A DNA stretch of 64,000 bases from JANSWY01 sp965228955 (GTDB lineage: Bacteria > Bacteroidota > Bacteroidia > Cytophagales > Cyclobacteriaceae). The first letter of the stretch is position 1. Every line of letters begins with the position of its first letter. Where the stretch lies: contig OZ245848.1 in assembly GCA_965228955.1 (NCBI GenBank), forward strand, positions 2,604,001-2,668,000, in the 5' to 3' direction. Both the position numbers and the translations under genes were made by a program. This document shows, piece by piece, positions 45,653 to 56,285 of this stretch. The notes beneath the pieces were generated by a model. That model ran no database searches and was not told the origin of the DNA. It saw only the letters and a program-made list of their open reading frames with translations.

Positions 45653-46813
45653 TTAACCTCTAAGAGCATCAATCTTGTCCTGGATAGCAATAGCCTTTTC
45701 ATCCATTTTCAATTGGCTGTAGATGTATCTTAGTGTCTCCAAAGCTGTAATATCTGTTGGCTCTAGTCGATGAATTGTTTCCCATTGGGGTAAGCACTGC
45801 TCTAATTTCTTATCGATTTCTGCATCAAGAACATCACCCCGGCTCTTATCTGCCTGAGAAATACCTAAATTGTTGCGTTCCTTAATAATATCTGTGGCTT
45901 CATTAATCATAATCACGCCAAGATTAAAATTTGAGTTATAGTCATTAGGATCAGCTCCTATTGCACCTCTATACGCATTTTTCGCGCCTTTAAGGTCCCC
46001 CAACTCTTCAAGCATCACACCTAGAGTAAATCTAAGAACGGCATTACCTGGCTCTTGCTCTATTTGATTTAAGAGACTTGCTCGGGCCTCATCTGCTCTT
46101 CCTAGTTGGATTAACACATTTATTTCACTTCTAGCTAATTCGTTATCAGTAGGATAAATACTTCTTGCTTTTCGGATGATTTCAAGAGCTTGATTTCGCG
46201 TACTCTGTTGCGAGTTTAGTATTGATACATACAAGGAGAAAATATCTTTCGACCTTACACCATTATCAAGAGCTCCCTTGTAATTTCTTTTAGCTGCCTT
46301 CCATTCCTGATCGTTGTGAGCTGCAAGTGCGGCATTTATGTAGGCGTTTGTGTCTTCCGGCTGTATTAGTTGCGCTTTCTCAAATTCAGCAACTGCTACT
46401 TTATAGTTTTCTTCTCCATAAGCATCTGCTCCTTTATTGAAGTAGTAAGCCCAATAATTCTGCAATGCTTGATCGTATGGAACAGGATATCCATCATCAT
46501 CTTTTGCCACAAACTTTGATACATCTCCATTATTCAATTCTTTAGCTTTTCTAAATGAATTAAGGGATTCGGCTAGTGCGAACTCTCCTCCGCTTCCATT
46601 TTTGTCAGCATTCATGTACACCTGAGCCCTGACCCACCAGGTATTCGGGTCATTTTTTGTTTTGGAATGTTCTGAGGCCTTGTCAATTTCAGTAATGGCC
46701 TTTGAAAAATCATTGGATTTCATGGCAGACTTAGCTTTGGAAACAGCTGAAGTCTGAGCCTGCACAGTGATACTAAATATGATTGCTACTAGTAATGCGG
46801 AGATTGGTTTCAT
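45653..46813 (-). CDS. Periplasmic TPR-repeat protein
   Basis: This 386-residue protein has a signal peptide ('VAIIFSITVQAQ') and about seven TPR units, for example 'YKVAVAEFEKAQLIQPEDTNAYINAALAAHND' and 'AVLRFTLGVMLEELGDLKGAKNAYRGAIGADPND'. TPR proteins of this size and position in Bacteroidota often scaffold envelope or secretion complexes. It lies in a leftward run with the PorP/SprF and CHU_C genes, so a link to T9SS-dependent surface display is plausible but unproven. Confidence 0.8.
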   Translation of the reverse strand: MKPISALLVAIIFSITVQAQTSAVSKAKSAMKSNDFSKAITEIDKASEHSKTKNDPNTWWVRAQVYMNADKNGSGGEFALAESLNSFRKAKELNNGDVSKFVAKDDDGYPVPYDQALQNYWAYYFNKGADAYGEENYKVAVAEFEKAQLIQPEDTNAYINAALAAHNDQEWKAAKRNYKGALDNGVRSKDIFSLYVSILNSQQSTRNQALEIIRKARSIYPTDNELARSEINVLIQLGRADEARASLLNQIEQEPGNAVLRFTLGVMLEELGDLKGAKNAYRGAIGADPNDYNSNFNLGVIMINEATDIIKERNNLGISQADKSRGDVLDAEIDKKLEQCLPQWETIHRLEPTDITALETLRYIYSQLKMDEKAIAIQDKIDALRG

Positions 46814-46897
46814 TGATTATAGGACGTTTATTACCATTAATAATTTACTGATTATTATGATTCATCAAAACGAATTGGCTGGAATTTATTTTAGGGA

Positions 46898-47770
46898 TCA
46901 GGAAGGCATTTCCATTATAAAATCGGATAATGAAGAGTCCGTTGCATACAGAATACCACCATTGTTCATAAATGTAGAATCCGGCTCATTTAAACTCAAC
47001 CGCTCTCCTTTTGCATTAGACACCTTTAAACCAGCTTCCTCAAAGAATAATCGGGTAGCTGCATAGTCCCAGATACTTCCACATCCTTTACTTGGTTTTG
47101 GGAATTTGAAGTAGCAACCATTTTGGGATTGCAAGACTCCAATTGCGTTTCTGACACCACCAAATGAAGTGTGGAATTCTATCCCTTTATTTACCTTATC
47201 AACATAACCCTTGAGATGATCAGAAGTCATATCGTAGTATGATTCATTCAGATAGCTGCGGTCCATGTAGATGTGGATGGTTTGGTCATCCTGGATAGTG
47301 TTTCTTGAGAACTCAGAATCATTCAACTTAAGCCCACTATTCTTTACTGCCATATAGCAATCTTCTAAGTCGGGCACATAAACAACTCCGATTAGCGGAT
47401 CTCCCACTTTGGAAATTAGGGCAATTGAAACTGCATAACCAGTTCGTCTTTCTGTGAATGGCAGTGTTCCATCCATTGGGTCGATGCACCAGAAGTAGTC
47501 TTTTGTTAGTCTGGATTGATTATCGGTGGATTCTTCTGTGAGCAGTCCAAGATCATGTTTAGCAATAGATTCATTCAGATGAGTAAGAATGATTTCCTGC
47601 GCTTTGATATCCACTTCCGTTACCACCTGACTTGCCAATGAGTCACCACCAACTTTACTCTTTTTGATATAGTGCTGATCAAATTGCGATTGAACGTATT
47701 GCCCTGCTTCCAGAGCAGCTTGCTTAGCAATTGAACATAGGTTCTGTAAGTCTTGTTGGTTCAGTATCAT
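46898..47770 (-). CDS. Inositol monophosphatase/CysQ-family phosphatase
   Basis: This 290-residue enzyme has all FIG-superfamily metal-binding motifs. They are Asp54 ('TEVDIKAQE'), Glu79-Glu80 ('LLTEES'), Asp97 and Asp100 ('CIDPMDGTLPF'), and the late 'WDYAA' near 228. It hydrolyses a phosphate ester, either inositol or sugar phosphates or 3'-phosphoadenosine nucleotides. It overlaps the kinase gene by one base (TAATG), so kinase and phosphatase act as a translationally coupled pair and may form a cycle on the same small molecule. No sulfate-assimilation genes are near. Confidence 0.88.
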   Translation of the reverse strand: MILNQQDLQNLCSIAKQAALEAGQYVQSQFDQHYIKKSKVGGDSLASQVVTEVDIKAQEIILTHLNESIAKHDLGLLTEESTDNQSRLTKDYFWCIDPMDGTLPFTERRTGYAVSIALISKVGDPLIGVVYVPDLEDCYMAVKNSGLKLNDSEFSRNTIQDDQTIHIYMDRSYLNESYYDMTSDHLKGYVDKVNKGIEFHTSFGGVRNAIGVLQSQNGCYFKFPKPSKGCGSIWDYAATRLFFEEAGLKVSNAKGERLSLNEPDSTFMNNGGILYATDSSLSDFIMEMPS

Positions 47771-48738
47771 TAGACGCTTAACTCTTTAATTACCTGATTG
47801 GTTATTCTCTCACTATACCCATGCATTTTCCAGTGACCCGGACTCCACCCATCCAGAAACCGGTAGAAATCTGCCCAGGCATATTTATACATGGCACCCC
47901 ACTCATTCTTAAGTTCTTGAAAATCAATATGATTAGACACAGTCAATTCAAGTTGATTAAAGTAATGATTTAATAGCTCTTCTTCATATAATTCGCACTC
48001 ATCATCACTGAAACAACTACTAATAAAGTACGCCACATCTTTCATTCCACAGCCACCTCCTACATACTGAAAATCTACTGCAGCTACTTCTCCATTCGTT
48101 GCAAAACAGAAATTAGCCAGCTTTGCATCACCATGAACCAGTGTTTTAAACTTTAAACCATTTAGTTGCCTATCTATTTGATGGGCATATTTCTTTAGAT
48201 TTTGATTCATCATTTTGTCATACTCATCTGGTCTGGTATCTAGGTGCCAGTAAGTACCAATAGGCCATAAACCAACTGGCTCCTCTCCTAAGAAAGTCGC
48301 ATGAAAATTGGCCAACCAGGACAGACAACTTCTTGCATGATTGAGATTGACTGAATTTGGACTTAGCCTGATGTCATACCCAACAGCATTGAGATCCTCC
48401 ATAATAAGCAACAATTCAGTTTCCTTATTAATGGAATGAAGAATTCCAGGGATTCTGCATTTCTCTGTGCTTTTTTTAGCTTGATTGTGATACCAGTTAT
48501 TCTCCACCTGATAAGATCTCAATTTTCGCTGATGAGAGATCTCAGTATTCCAGCCCCTGGGGTGATTGGCATTATCTGGTAATTGGATGTGTTTGACTAT
48601 GACACTTGAGTACTTCCCTCCTTCTAAAAAGTACCTTCTGATTTCTCCGTAACCTGACCAGAGGGACTGGACGGGTTTAGAGCCTGTGATGGATGTGGAG
48701 TTGGTGTGTTTTAGTATGGAGTCTTCAAGTGCCATCAT
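47770..48738 (-). CDS. Phosphotransferase (EcKinase/APH-like small-molecule kinase)
   Basis: This 322-residue protein has the aminoglycoside phosphotransferase/ecdysteroid-kinase-like fold. Brenner motif His202-Gly-Asp204 to Asn209 ('LVHGDAKLANF') is followed by metal-binding Asp222 ('VAAVDFQYVGGGCGMKDVAYFIS'). A glycine-poor N-lobe with 'SVIVKHIQLP' carries the ATP-binding Lys. The substrate is probably a small hydroxylated molecule. It lies 12 bases after the giant FG-GAP gene and overlaps the phosphatase gene by one base. Confidence 0.85.
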   Translation of the reverse strand: MMALEDSILKHTNSTSITGSKPVQSLWSGYGEIRRYFLEGGKYSSVIVKHIQLPDNANHPRGWNTEISHQRKLRSYQVENNWYHNQAKKSTEKCRIPGILHSINKETELLLIMEDLNAVGYDIRLSPNSVNLNHARSCLSWLANFHATFLGEEPVGLWPIGTYWHLDTRPDEYDKMMNQNLKKYAHQIDRQLNGLKFKTLVHGDAKLANFCFATNGEVAAVDFQYVGGGCGMKDVAYFISSCFSDDECELYEEELLNHYFNQLELTVSNHIDFQELKNEWGAMYKYAWADFYRFLDGWSPGHWKMHGYSERITNQVIKELSV

Positions 48739-48750
48739 GCACCAAAGATA

Positions 48751-51700
48751 TCATCTAATAACTCTAACCAACACCTTTCTTTCAAAATCGTTTTCTGTCA
48801 GTTTTAATAAGCAAATATATGTTCCAGCGGCTAACTCAAATCCTGTTGAAGCAGGTGACCAATCATTTTGATACCCAGTTGCTTCAAATAGCTGTTGACC
48901 ATCGAGTGTGAGGAACCTCACTTGGTTATCTGGATACCTATCTATGTTTTCTATGAACAGCACATCGTTTTTACCATCATTATTTGGTGTAATTACATTG
49001 GAAACCCTAACAGGTATTATATCGAATACTGATAATTCCTTTGATATCACTTTTTCACAACCAAATGAATTGGAGATAAGAGAAGTAACATTATAATCTC
49101 CTGAGGCCAAATATTGATGAAATTCAGTTGAAGTGTTTTCCGTGCCATCTCCAAAATTCCAATTGTAGGAGATTTCCTGATTTTCAGGCACATTTATCGG
49201 GTTGAATTTTAGAGTACTATTAACACCAGCATTTTCAGGAATTTCAAAATCAATTTTATTAAATTCTGTACATATTGAAAAAGTTTCAGCTTCCGAAAAC
49301 TCTCCACCCAGAGAAGCTGCACTAACTGCCTGAACCTTCCAGGAATAGCGACCATCGCTAAGATCATTTATGTTTAGTATAAATGAATCATTCATATAGG
49401 CATTGCCATATCCCAATAGACGTCTGAAGCCAGTTGAATCGGAATGACTTGAAACCACCAGCTTGTTACCCAGACTAACTTCTACGTTATAAGTATATCC
49501 TTTTCCCGGAATATTTTCCCAACTCAGTATCGCATTTGAATCCTCAATAACTGAGCTTAATGTGCCAGGAATTTCTATCTCAGGTTTTGAACTACTGAAA
49601 TCACCTCTGAGCAATTTAAGCCTTCCTCCCTGGTTTACTATCATTTCAACATTTCCGTCTCCATCCAGATCCGCGGCTTCCAAAAGAATATATGGGTACG
49701 GGTCACCATTGTTATCGAATTTCACATATTCATTTTGAGTGCCTATAAAAAAGGTAGTCCCTTGATTTGAAATAGAATACCCATCCATTATTCCATCATT
49801 ATTAAAATCTATAACTTCTTCTAATGATTCAGAACTAAAACCTGAAATAAGTCGGTCATCATTAACATTTTCAGCCAATATTCCATTTACAAATAAATCT
49901 AGGTCACCATCGCTATCAACATCAAGCCAAGCCACTCCCGTTTCTTCTTGAAACTGCTCACTTCTAAACTCCTGAACTTCCTGCTTCTCATAGCCGACAG
50001 AGACAAATACATTCCCAGTGGGTGTAAAACCAAAAAAATTATCGTAACTGGCCAAATCAGTATAACCATCGTTATTATAATCCCCCAGTGAAATTCCATT
50101 TTGAGGTCCTATTCCAGTAATGAATTCACTTTCAACAAAATTTGAGTCAATGTTTTGTTTGAGAAAACTAACTTTCCCTCGATATCCATTTTCCTCCGCA
50201 TCCCCTATAATTCTGGAGAAGTTAGTTGAATTAGATCCATTGATAACTATATCTTGTCTGCCGTCATTTGTCAAATCTGAAACATGGACTGTATTAATTG
50301 CTAATGTTTGAAATACAGGGTAAGAATTAGTTCCAGTTATGTCCCTAAGGAATTTGGTATCAAATGTCAATTCACCATTATTCAAATTTGTACTAATAGT
50401 TATGTTCTCTGCTCGAAAATCGTTAATATCCACAGAATCTGGTCCATTCAACACAAAGTCTATCCATCCATCATTATTGATATCACCTAAAGCACACTTC
50501 GCATAATGTTGCCTTAAATCAGTCTCAACTCTATTGAACTGCAAGTTTCCATCATTAATTAGGATGGAATGATTAGTCTCAAGCTCAAAATCATCATTTA
50601 TAAATGTATTATTATAATAGATATCAAGATCATTATCGTTATCTATATCAACAACTTGTAGGTCTTGAACAACAACATCATCCAGAATTGACAATTCCTC
50701 AAATATTTGGATTTCAAAACTCTCAGTTTGACTAAAAGTTCCTCCAATGTGAGTATCTGCAGTTATATTCTGAACTTTCCAATAGTAGGTTCCCTCTGAT
50801 AAAACTCCCAAATTATAAAAGTTTGTATACCCTGAATTGCCCGGTTTGTTGATCCTTCTAAACCCAGATAAAGTATCAGCGTTTGGACTCACCAAAAAGC
50901 CTTCATTGCTCCAAACAACAACATTATGTGTTAGCGATTGGTCTGACTCTTCCCAATGCAAAATAACTTCACCACTTTGATTGATAGTATGAGTAAGGGA
51001 ATTCGGGATTGTTACTTCAGCAAATATCTCAGAAGACTGATTTTTGTAAATTTCCAAAACGTTGACTGCTTTTGCTCCTTTCTTATATTTGTTAGTGGAT
51101 AAATCCATGTCTCCATCCAGATCTATATCCACCAAAAAATATCTTCCATTAAATCCTAAAGCGGGTAAATCATCAGAAGAATCCCTAAAATCACCATTCT
51201 CATTAATAAGCCAATCGGTATTGAATGGATCCAATACAAACAAGTCCCTGAAGCCATCAATGTTGTAATCTATCAAATAGAATGGAGTGAACGGATTAAC
51301 AGCCTCAAATAATGTTTCAAGATTAAATTCTCCATTTGAATTTCTTGCAATTTGACCGTCACTAAAAACGACATCTAAATCCCCATCTTCATCAAAATCC
51401 ACTATTTGAGATCTTGCGATTGGATTAATACCAGCTGGCAATGTAATTCTCTCCGTAAAATCAGTTGAAGCTGTGCCTAATAGAAAAAATGGAAGACCAG
51501 TAGATGTACTATCAGCAAAAGTTTGAGTAGGATTTATATATAAATCATTTATTCCATCATTATTTAAATCGGCAATATTTGAATTGAAAATTGTAGATTC
51601 CCTTACCGGATTTTCAACTAACCTAAACTGCTCACCATCGTTGTAATTAAGAAAGACACCTACAAACAACTCTCTTTCTTCGTTATACCCAGTAATAACC

Positions 51701-54700
51701 AAATCTGGTAAAGCATCACCATTAATATCTCCCATATTCAGTTCACCCCCTTCGCGATAAGGATCGAAACCAGGTAAAGCATTAACACCAATAGTAGAGA
51801 GAGGTTTAAACTCGTAATCGCCCCTATTCTCAAAGATTAATGTACCACGAACATCAGCCACTACTAAATCGTTATCGTTATCATTATCAATGTCTCCCCA
51901 CTCGAATATTGGAAAACTTATTTCAAATGTTGGATCTAAATTGAGAGTTGCAATTTGAAATTGAGAATTTTGATTAATTGCAACTTTAAATTCACCATCG
52001 AAAAACACAAAATCAAGGTCATTATCACCGTCTATATCGGCAAAATCCGATATGGCAATCTCCTCGATAGTATTTAATACAGTCTGTTTCTGGAAAATTC
52101 TTTCTTTCAAATTATTACTGACATTGAAATTAAGGGTGTCCGAAAATTCTGATGCACCCAGACTGTGGTTAACACTTTGTACAGTAAAAGAGTAATTGCC
52201 ACTATCAAGCTCTAAATGTAAATTTTCATCGTATGTCAATTGACCCTCATCCAGGTTTAAAGTAGAAAGAGGGTTTGTTGATCCAGAATTGATAAATCCA
52301 TCCTCATTCCAAAGTTTAAAATTATATCTCAGATTCAAAGAGTCACTACTTTGGGTATCCCAGGATATAATCACCTGATTTTCTGACACTTCAACGTCCA
52401 ATTCTGTTGGTGTGATTGTTGGCAAATTAGTTTCCGTATTGATATAAAAAAGTGATTCAGGGTTACTTAGATCAACACTAATAAGTGAATAATCCACCAA
52501 ACCATCACCATTTAAATCATCAAATATTATTTGATGATTACCAGATGTAGATATCAATTCATCTCGAACAAACTCATAGTTACCATTGTTTTTTAGCACC
52601 TTGTGAATCATTCCAGAGTCACTTTCTACTGAATAAAAAATATCTAAATCCGTATCTACATCTATATCCAATGGGATTACATTATCAATTAAACCGCTAT
52701 CAAGAACATTAGACAGCTGACTAATTTCGAGCTGTTCTCCAAGTTCCATTATTTCAATTGACTGCCTATTTGAAAATTCAGAAATAGCGAGTAGTTCTAT
52801 TGACCCAAGACCGTCCATGTTTCTACTCCACAATGACTTATATTTATCAGTATCTAATTGACGAAACTTAAATCCATCAATTGTGAAATCGAAAAGTAAA
52901 GACTTTACACCTCCATTAATTTCAGTAAAAAGTTGAAGGTCCTTGACGCCATTCCCGTCTACGTCAATCAGGGTTAAATTTATTGAGGAGGCATTATTAA
53001 GTGAGGCCGCTAAATCAAAATCAAGCAGAGGGTGAACCTCCATTCCTCCTTGCTGATCATTCAATAAGATTTTAAAAGTATATGTGCCAAACTCCTCAAT
53101 ACCTTCAATTAGCAAATCGGGATATCCATCGTTGTTGATGTCCTGATTACTTAGATTAATTACTAGGAATTCATTGTTTTCCTTAATCCAATCAGGCTCT
53201 GCCAAATCAAATTCTGTTCCATTCAAATTAGTGGCTAAATACTTTAAAGTGTCCCTTTCGGTCATCACTACATCTACAAGTCCATCATTGTTAAAATCTC
53301 CAATTGTGAATTGATATGGGTCATTTGGAAATGTGACATCTGGACCCTCTGTTAACTCTTCTAACTGAATGAATTGACCATTAAACCCCTGAGATAAATA
53401 AATCTCACCAGAACCATCCATAATGTCGAATAACCCATCGTCATTAAAGTCGGCAAATTCTACGGTCCTTGAAAAAATATATGAAGTGGCATTATTAATA
53501 AAACTACCTTCCTGATTCATGTAAATAGTTAAGGCTCCATTCTCTTCAATGATCAAATCTGTGTAACCATCTGCATCAAAATCAGCGAAATCTAAACCAG
53601 TCACATTTCCACTCCATGCGGTAGCAACTCGATTGGTTCTGCTTAACGCCAGTGCTCCATCGTTTGTGTAAAAATCTATCACAAGGTTAGCTACGCCGTT
53701 TTCATTCCCATTTGAATGAATCATAGCTGTAACAATATCATTCAAACCGTCTTGATTAAAATCAAATACAGCTAGTTTTGCTGACTCTAGGAGACCAAAT
53801 GCTGATTCTACGTTTTTTTTGATTTTAATAGATGAAACTCCAAATTCAGAAACATTAGTTGGTTGTTCTTGAGCAACCATCCACCACAATCCCATATTTT
53901 GATATCCAAGGTTCTCAATGATGTTCTCATTTGGAGTTTCATTGTACTCTGTAAAATGAAGAAAGATGTATTCACGAGAGTCTTGGGAAGGATCTTCATC
54001 ATTCAAATTCCTAGTAATTAAATTCCATTCTCCATCTTCTTGTTGATCTCTAAACGAAACCATTAGCTGCCTGTTATTGTCTACATCCCATACCTGAAAA
54101 GGAACTTCTACATAATCCTCATATATATATTCGCTTAGACCAACTCCCTGCCCTTGCATATTAACAGTAAACCTATGAGCTAATTGGGTACCCTGTCCAA
54201 ACCTTATTTCCATGGAAGGCCAGCCAGCCTCTCCAAATCCCGTAAGAAAATATGGAGCTCCAGAAGATGATGAAATGAAATTTACAATTTCAGCTACTTC
54301 AGTTGTATCCACCTCTGGAAATAAAACTTTTGCTCCAGTGACAGTCTCCTCAAAAAAGTAATTACCTAAATTCCTTCCACTGGTTACATTTAACCCTGAA
54401 TATGGAACAAGGACAAAGTCTTCTAATCCGTCATTAGTTAAATCTTCTATTAAAATACTTTGGGGATTGAAAGAATACTCTTCAAGTTGTAGATTTATTT
54501 GCTTGAGTCCATCAGTTTTGAACTTATAAAATGTGGAGCTCTCTTTGCCTTCAATTTCATTTCCAGAAATCATTGCGTCCCAAAATCCATTCTCAGCATT
54601 TACGGATATCCTTCCGTCAAAAACATCAATGAGAGTTCCTCTAGCATAAAATTGGTCACCTTCCCAAACCTGAAAATCAGTTATAGGATTCCCTGTTTTA

Positions 54701-55179
54701 TCAGTCCCCGTGTAAATTAGGTCCAAATAACCATCACCACTTAAATCCTTCCAAACAACTTGAGAATTGGCAATTCCCTGAACAGATAAAGGTAATTCTT
54801 CAAAATCGCCTTGACCAAGATTTAAAAACAAATCAAAATAGTAGTCCTGTACTCCTTCGCCAGTAATATAGACATCAAGTAATCCATCAGCATTTACATC
54901 AACAAATCCAACATCTCCATTGTAGACATTTGGAAATGCAAAAGGCACAGTTATAAAATCAATTCCATCTCGTTCATAAAGTCTTGTTATGGGAGCGACA
55001 CCATCCCACCCACTAATCAACAAATCCATATCCCCATCTCCATCATAATCTCCCCAGTCTAAATCGCCGTTAGCAAGGTTGGGGATTCCGTTGAATGTTA
55101 CTTCTGTTGGTGTCTGGCCAAAAGAGTGTTGAATGAAAAGGAAACATGAAAGAATTATAGCTGGTAAGAATTTCCTCAT
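48751..55179 (-). CDS. Giant FG-GAP/FnIII surface protein with CHU_C (T9SS type B) tail
   Basis: This protein of about 2142 residues starts at ATG 55179; a TTG at 55194 is possible. The signal peptide ends 'FIQHSFGQ'. The body carries dozens of calcium-binding FG-GAP/VCBS units ('DWGDYDGDGDMDLLISG' style) in propeller blocks, each followed by an FnIII domain at about 918, 1393 and 1870 in the numbering from 55194. A PKD domain (about 1975-2060) and the gliding-motility-associated CHU_C domain ('SNVITPNNDGKNDVLFIENID' to the end) close it. CHU_C directs T9SS export. It is immediately downstream of the PorP/SprF gene, the usual partner for anchoring or export. It is probably a gliding or adhesion protein. 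Confidence 0.92.
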   Translation of the reverse strand: MRKFLPAIILSCFLFIQHSFGQTPTEVTFNGIPNLANGDLDWGDYDGDGDMDLLISGWDGVAPITRLYERDGIDFITVPFAFPNVYNGDVGFVDVNADGLLDVYITGEGVQDYYFDLFLNLGQGDFEELPLSVQGIANSQVVWKDLSGDGYLDLIYTGTDKTGNPITDFQVWEGDQFYARGTLIDVFDGRISVNAENGFWDAMISGNEIEGKESSTFYKFKTDGLKQINLQLEEYSFNPQSILIEDLTNDGLEDFVLVPYSGLNVTSGRNLGNYFFEETVTGAKVLFPEVDTTEVAEIVNFISSSSGAPYFLTGFGEAGWPSMEIRFGQGTQLAHRFTVNMQGQGVGLSEYIYEDYVEVPFQVWDVDNNRQLMVSFRDQQEDGEWNLITRNLNDEDPSQDSREYIFLHFTEYNETPNENIIENLGYQNMGLWWMVAQEQPTNVSEFGVSSIKIKKNVESAFGLLESAKLAVFDFNQDGLNDIVTAMIHSNGNENGVANLVIDFYTNDGALALSRTNRVATAWSGNVTGLDFADFDADGYTDLIIEENGALTIYMNQEGSFINNATSYIFSRTVEFADFNDDGLFDIMDGSGEIYLSQGFNGQFIQLEELTEGPDVTFPNDPYQFTIGDFNNDGLVDVVMTERDTLKYLATNLNGTEFDLAEPDWIKENNEFLVINLSNQDINNDGYPDLLIEGIEEFGTYTFKILLNDQQGGMEVHPLLDFDLAASLNNASSINLTLIDVDGNGVKDLQLFTEINGGVKSLLFDFTIDGFKFRQLDTDKYKSLWSRNMDGLGSIELLAISEFSNRQSIEIMELGEQLEISQLSNVLDSGLIDNVIPLDIDVDTDLDIFYSVESDSGMIHKVLKNNGNYEFVRDELISTSGNHQIIFDDLNGDGLVDYSLISVDLSNPESLFYINTETNLPTITPTELDVEVSENQVIISWDTQSSDSLNLRYNFKLWNEDGFINSGSTNPLSTLNLDEGQLTYDENLHLELDSGNYSFTVQSVNHSLGASEFSDTLNFNVSNNLKERIFQKQTVLNTIEEIAISDFADIDGDNDLDFVFFDGEFKVAINQNSQFQIATLNLDPTFEISFPIFEWGDIDNDNDNDLVVADVRGTLIFENRGDYEFKPLSTIGVNALPGFDPYREGGELNMGDINGDALPDLVITGYNEERELFVGVFLNYNDGEQFRLVENPVRESTIFNSNIADLNNDGINDLYINPTQTFADSTSTGLPFFLLGTASTDFTERITLPAGINPIARSQIVDFDEDGDLDVVFSDGQIARNSNGEFNLETLFEAVNPFTPFYLIDYNIDGFRDLFVLDPFNTDWLINENGDFRDSSDDLPALGFNGRYFLVDIDLDGDMDLSTNKYKKGAKAVNVLEIYKNQSSEIFAEVTIPNSLTHTINQSGEVILHWEESDQSLTHNVVVWSNEGFLVSPNADTLSGFRRINKPGNSGYTNFYNLGVLSEGTYYWKVQNITADTHIGGTFSQTESFEIQIFEELSILDDVVVQDLQVVDIDNDNDLDIYYNNTFINDDFELETNHSILINDGNLQFNRVETDLRQHYAKCALGDINNDGWIDFVLNGPDSVDINDFRAENITISTNLNNGELTFDTKFLRDITGTNSYPVFQTLAINTVHVSDLTNDGRQDIVINGSNSTNFSRIIGDAEENGYRGKVSFLKQNIDSNFVESEFITGIGPQNGISLGDYNNDGYTDLASYDNFFGFTPTGNVFVSVGYEKQEVQEFRSEQFQEETGVAWLDVDSDGDLDLFVNGILAENVNDDRLISGFSSESLEEVIDFNNDGIMDGYSISNQGTTFFIGTQNEYVKFDNNGDPYPYILLEAADLDGDGNVEMIVNQGGRLKLLRGDFSSSKPEIEIPGTLSSVIEDSNAILSWENIPGKGYTYNVEVSLGNKLVVSSHSDSTGFRRLLGYGNAYMNDSFILNINDLSDGRYSWKVQAVSAASLGGEFSEAETFSICTEFNKIDFEIPENAGVNSTLKFNPINVPENQEISYNWNFGDGTENTSTEFHQYLASGDYNVTSLISNSFGCEKVISKELSVFDIIPVRVSNVITPNNDGKNDVLFIENIDRYPDNQVRFLTLDGQQLFEATGYQNDWSPASTGFELAAGTYICLLKLTENDFERKVLVRVIR

Positions 55180-55190
55180 AGGTACTGTAA

Positions 55191-56156
55191 TCAATTTGTT
55201 TTGCGTTTGTAGGAATTGGATCTTCTAGGTGTGTATTCGGATGGGTTTACCGTCCTGTAGTATTGGTTATTGAAGTTGTACCTCAATGTTATTTCATGCG
55301 AAACACCAAGGTCAAACCCTGATTGGCCTAATTTCATTGAAGGTGAATAAGCCAGCACGTATCTGTTTTCAAGCTTTAAACCCACACTGGAACCCACAAT
55401 GGTGCCACTCTGGTATGACAACCCCACTATATAGCGGTCGTCAAGGGTATAAAATAGTGCTGCGTTATAAATATCTTCGAAATCCTGGTATCGTAAATAC
55501 AACAGACGCGGCTCAATTATTCCTCTGCCATATTGTAAAGGGTAATACCCATTTAAACTGGCTGAATAGTATGATGCTAATACGCCATCACTTGAAGATG
55601 CTATCATTCTACCTGCCGACAAACCAAAATCGAAGTATTCATGTTTCAAGACCACACCTGAGTATAAGTCGGCCTGCAGGTTGTTATTAAAATTTGCCAG
55701 TATAGGATCATCCGGATCTTTAATGAAGGAAGAAGATTCATCCAGTTGATCCTGAACCAGCTCCACTCCCAGCCCAAACGATAGCTTAAAGTCACTATTC
55801 AAATTTAGGATGTAAGCTGAAGCCAGGGAAACCCTCATATTCTCAATCAAGTTACTTCTATTGGAATATGCGTTTACTCCTACAGAGAATTGATCTTCCT
55901 TGATTACGGTATGAACATTAGCATAAAAGATTTGGGGTGTACCTTCTACTCCGGACCATTGTCTCCTGTAGTTGAAGGAAGCTGAACCACCAGAAAGACC
56001 TACAAATCCAGGATTTAGCAAGAAGTCATCGGTAGTTTTTTGTTGGAATAATTGCAGCTGTTGGCCTGCAACTGAATGGATGCTTATCCAGTTGACAAGA
56101 GTGAACAATAGGGCTACAATTACCTTGCGGAATTGTTTGTTAAATAGGATCGGCAA
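55191..56156 (-). CDS. PorP/SprF-family T9SS outer-membrane protein
   Basis: This 321-residue protein starts with TTG at 56156; no ATG precedes the signal peptide ('VNWISIHSVAGQQ') and an in-frame stop lies 21 bases upstream. It matches the PorP/SprF family: 'LQLFQQKTTDDFLLNPGFVGLSGGSASFNYRRQWSGVEGTPQIFYANVHT', '...SVGVNAYSNRSNLIENM', with barrel strands to the C-terminus. SprF supports secretion of SprB-type CHU_C proteins. The next gene encodes such a protein 11 bases downstream. A CA dinucleotide run lies just before the start. Confidence 0.9.
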   Translation of the reverse strand: MPILFNKQFRKVIVALLFTLVNWISIHSVAGQQLQLFQQKTTDDFLLNPGFVGLSGGSASFNYRRQWSGVEGTPQIFYANVHTVIKEDQFSVGVNAYSNRSNLIENMRVSLASAYILNLNSDFKLSFGLGVELVQDQLDESSSFIKDPDDPILANFNNNLQADLYSGVVLKHEYFDFGLSAGRMIASSSDGVLASYYSASLNGYYPLQYGRGIIEPRLLYLRYQDFEDIYNAALFYTLDDRYIVGLSYQSGTIVGSSVGLKLENRYVLAYSPSMKLGQSGFDLGVSHEITLRYNFNNQYYRTVNPSEYTPRRSNSYKRKTN

Positions 56157-56161
56157 TTTGT

Positions 56162-56173
56162 GTGTGTGTGTGT
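56162..56173. repeat. Short TG/CA dinucleotide run before the PorP/SprF start
   Basis: Six CA units on the coding strand lie 6 bases before the TTG start. A shorter run (four CA) lies in the leader of the 62250-62855 gene. It may simply be an unstructured leader, but slippage could change start spacing. Confidence 0.45.
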
Positions 56174-56285
56174 GTTAAATTATCCTTGCTGAATATAATC
56201 AAAATCTTCAAATACAAATCCGGTTTGAAAGGAAAAATTGCTATCTTTCTAACAACACACATTGTTCACCTATTAGAATAACACC

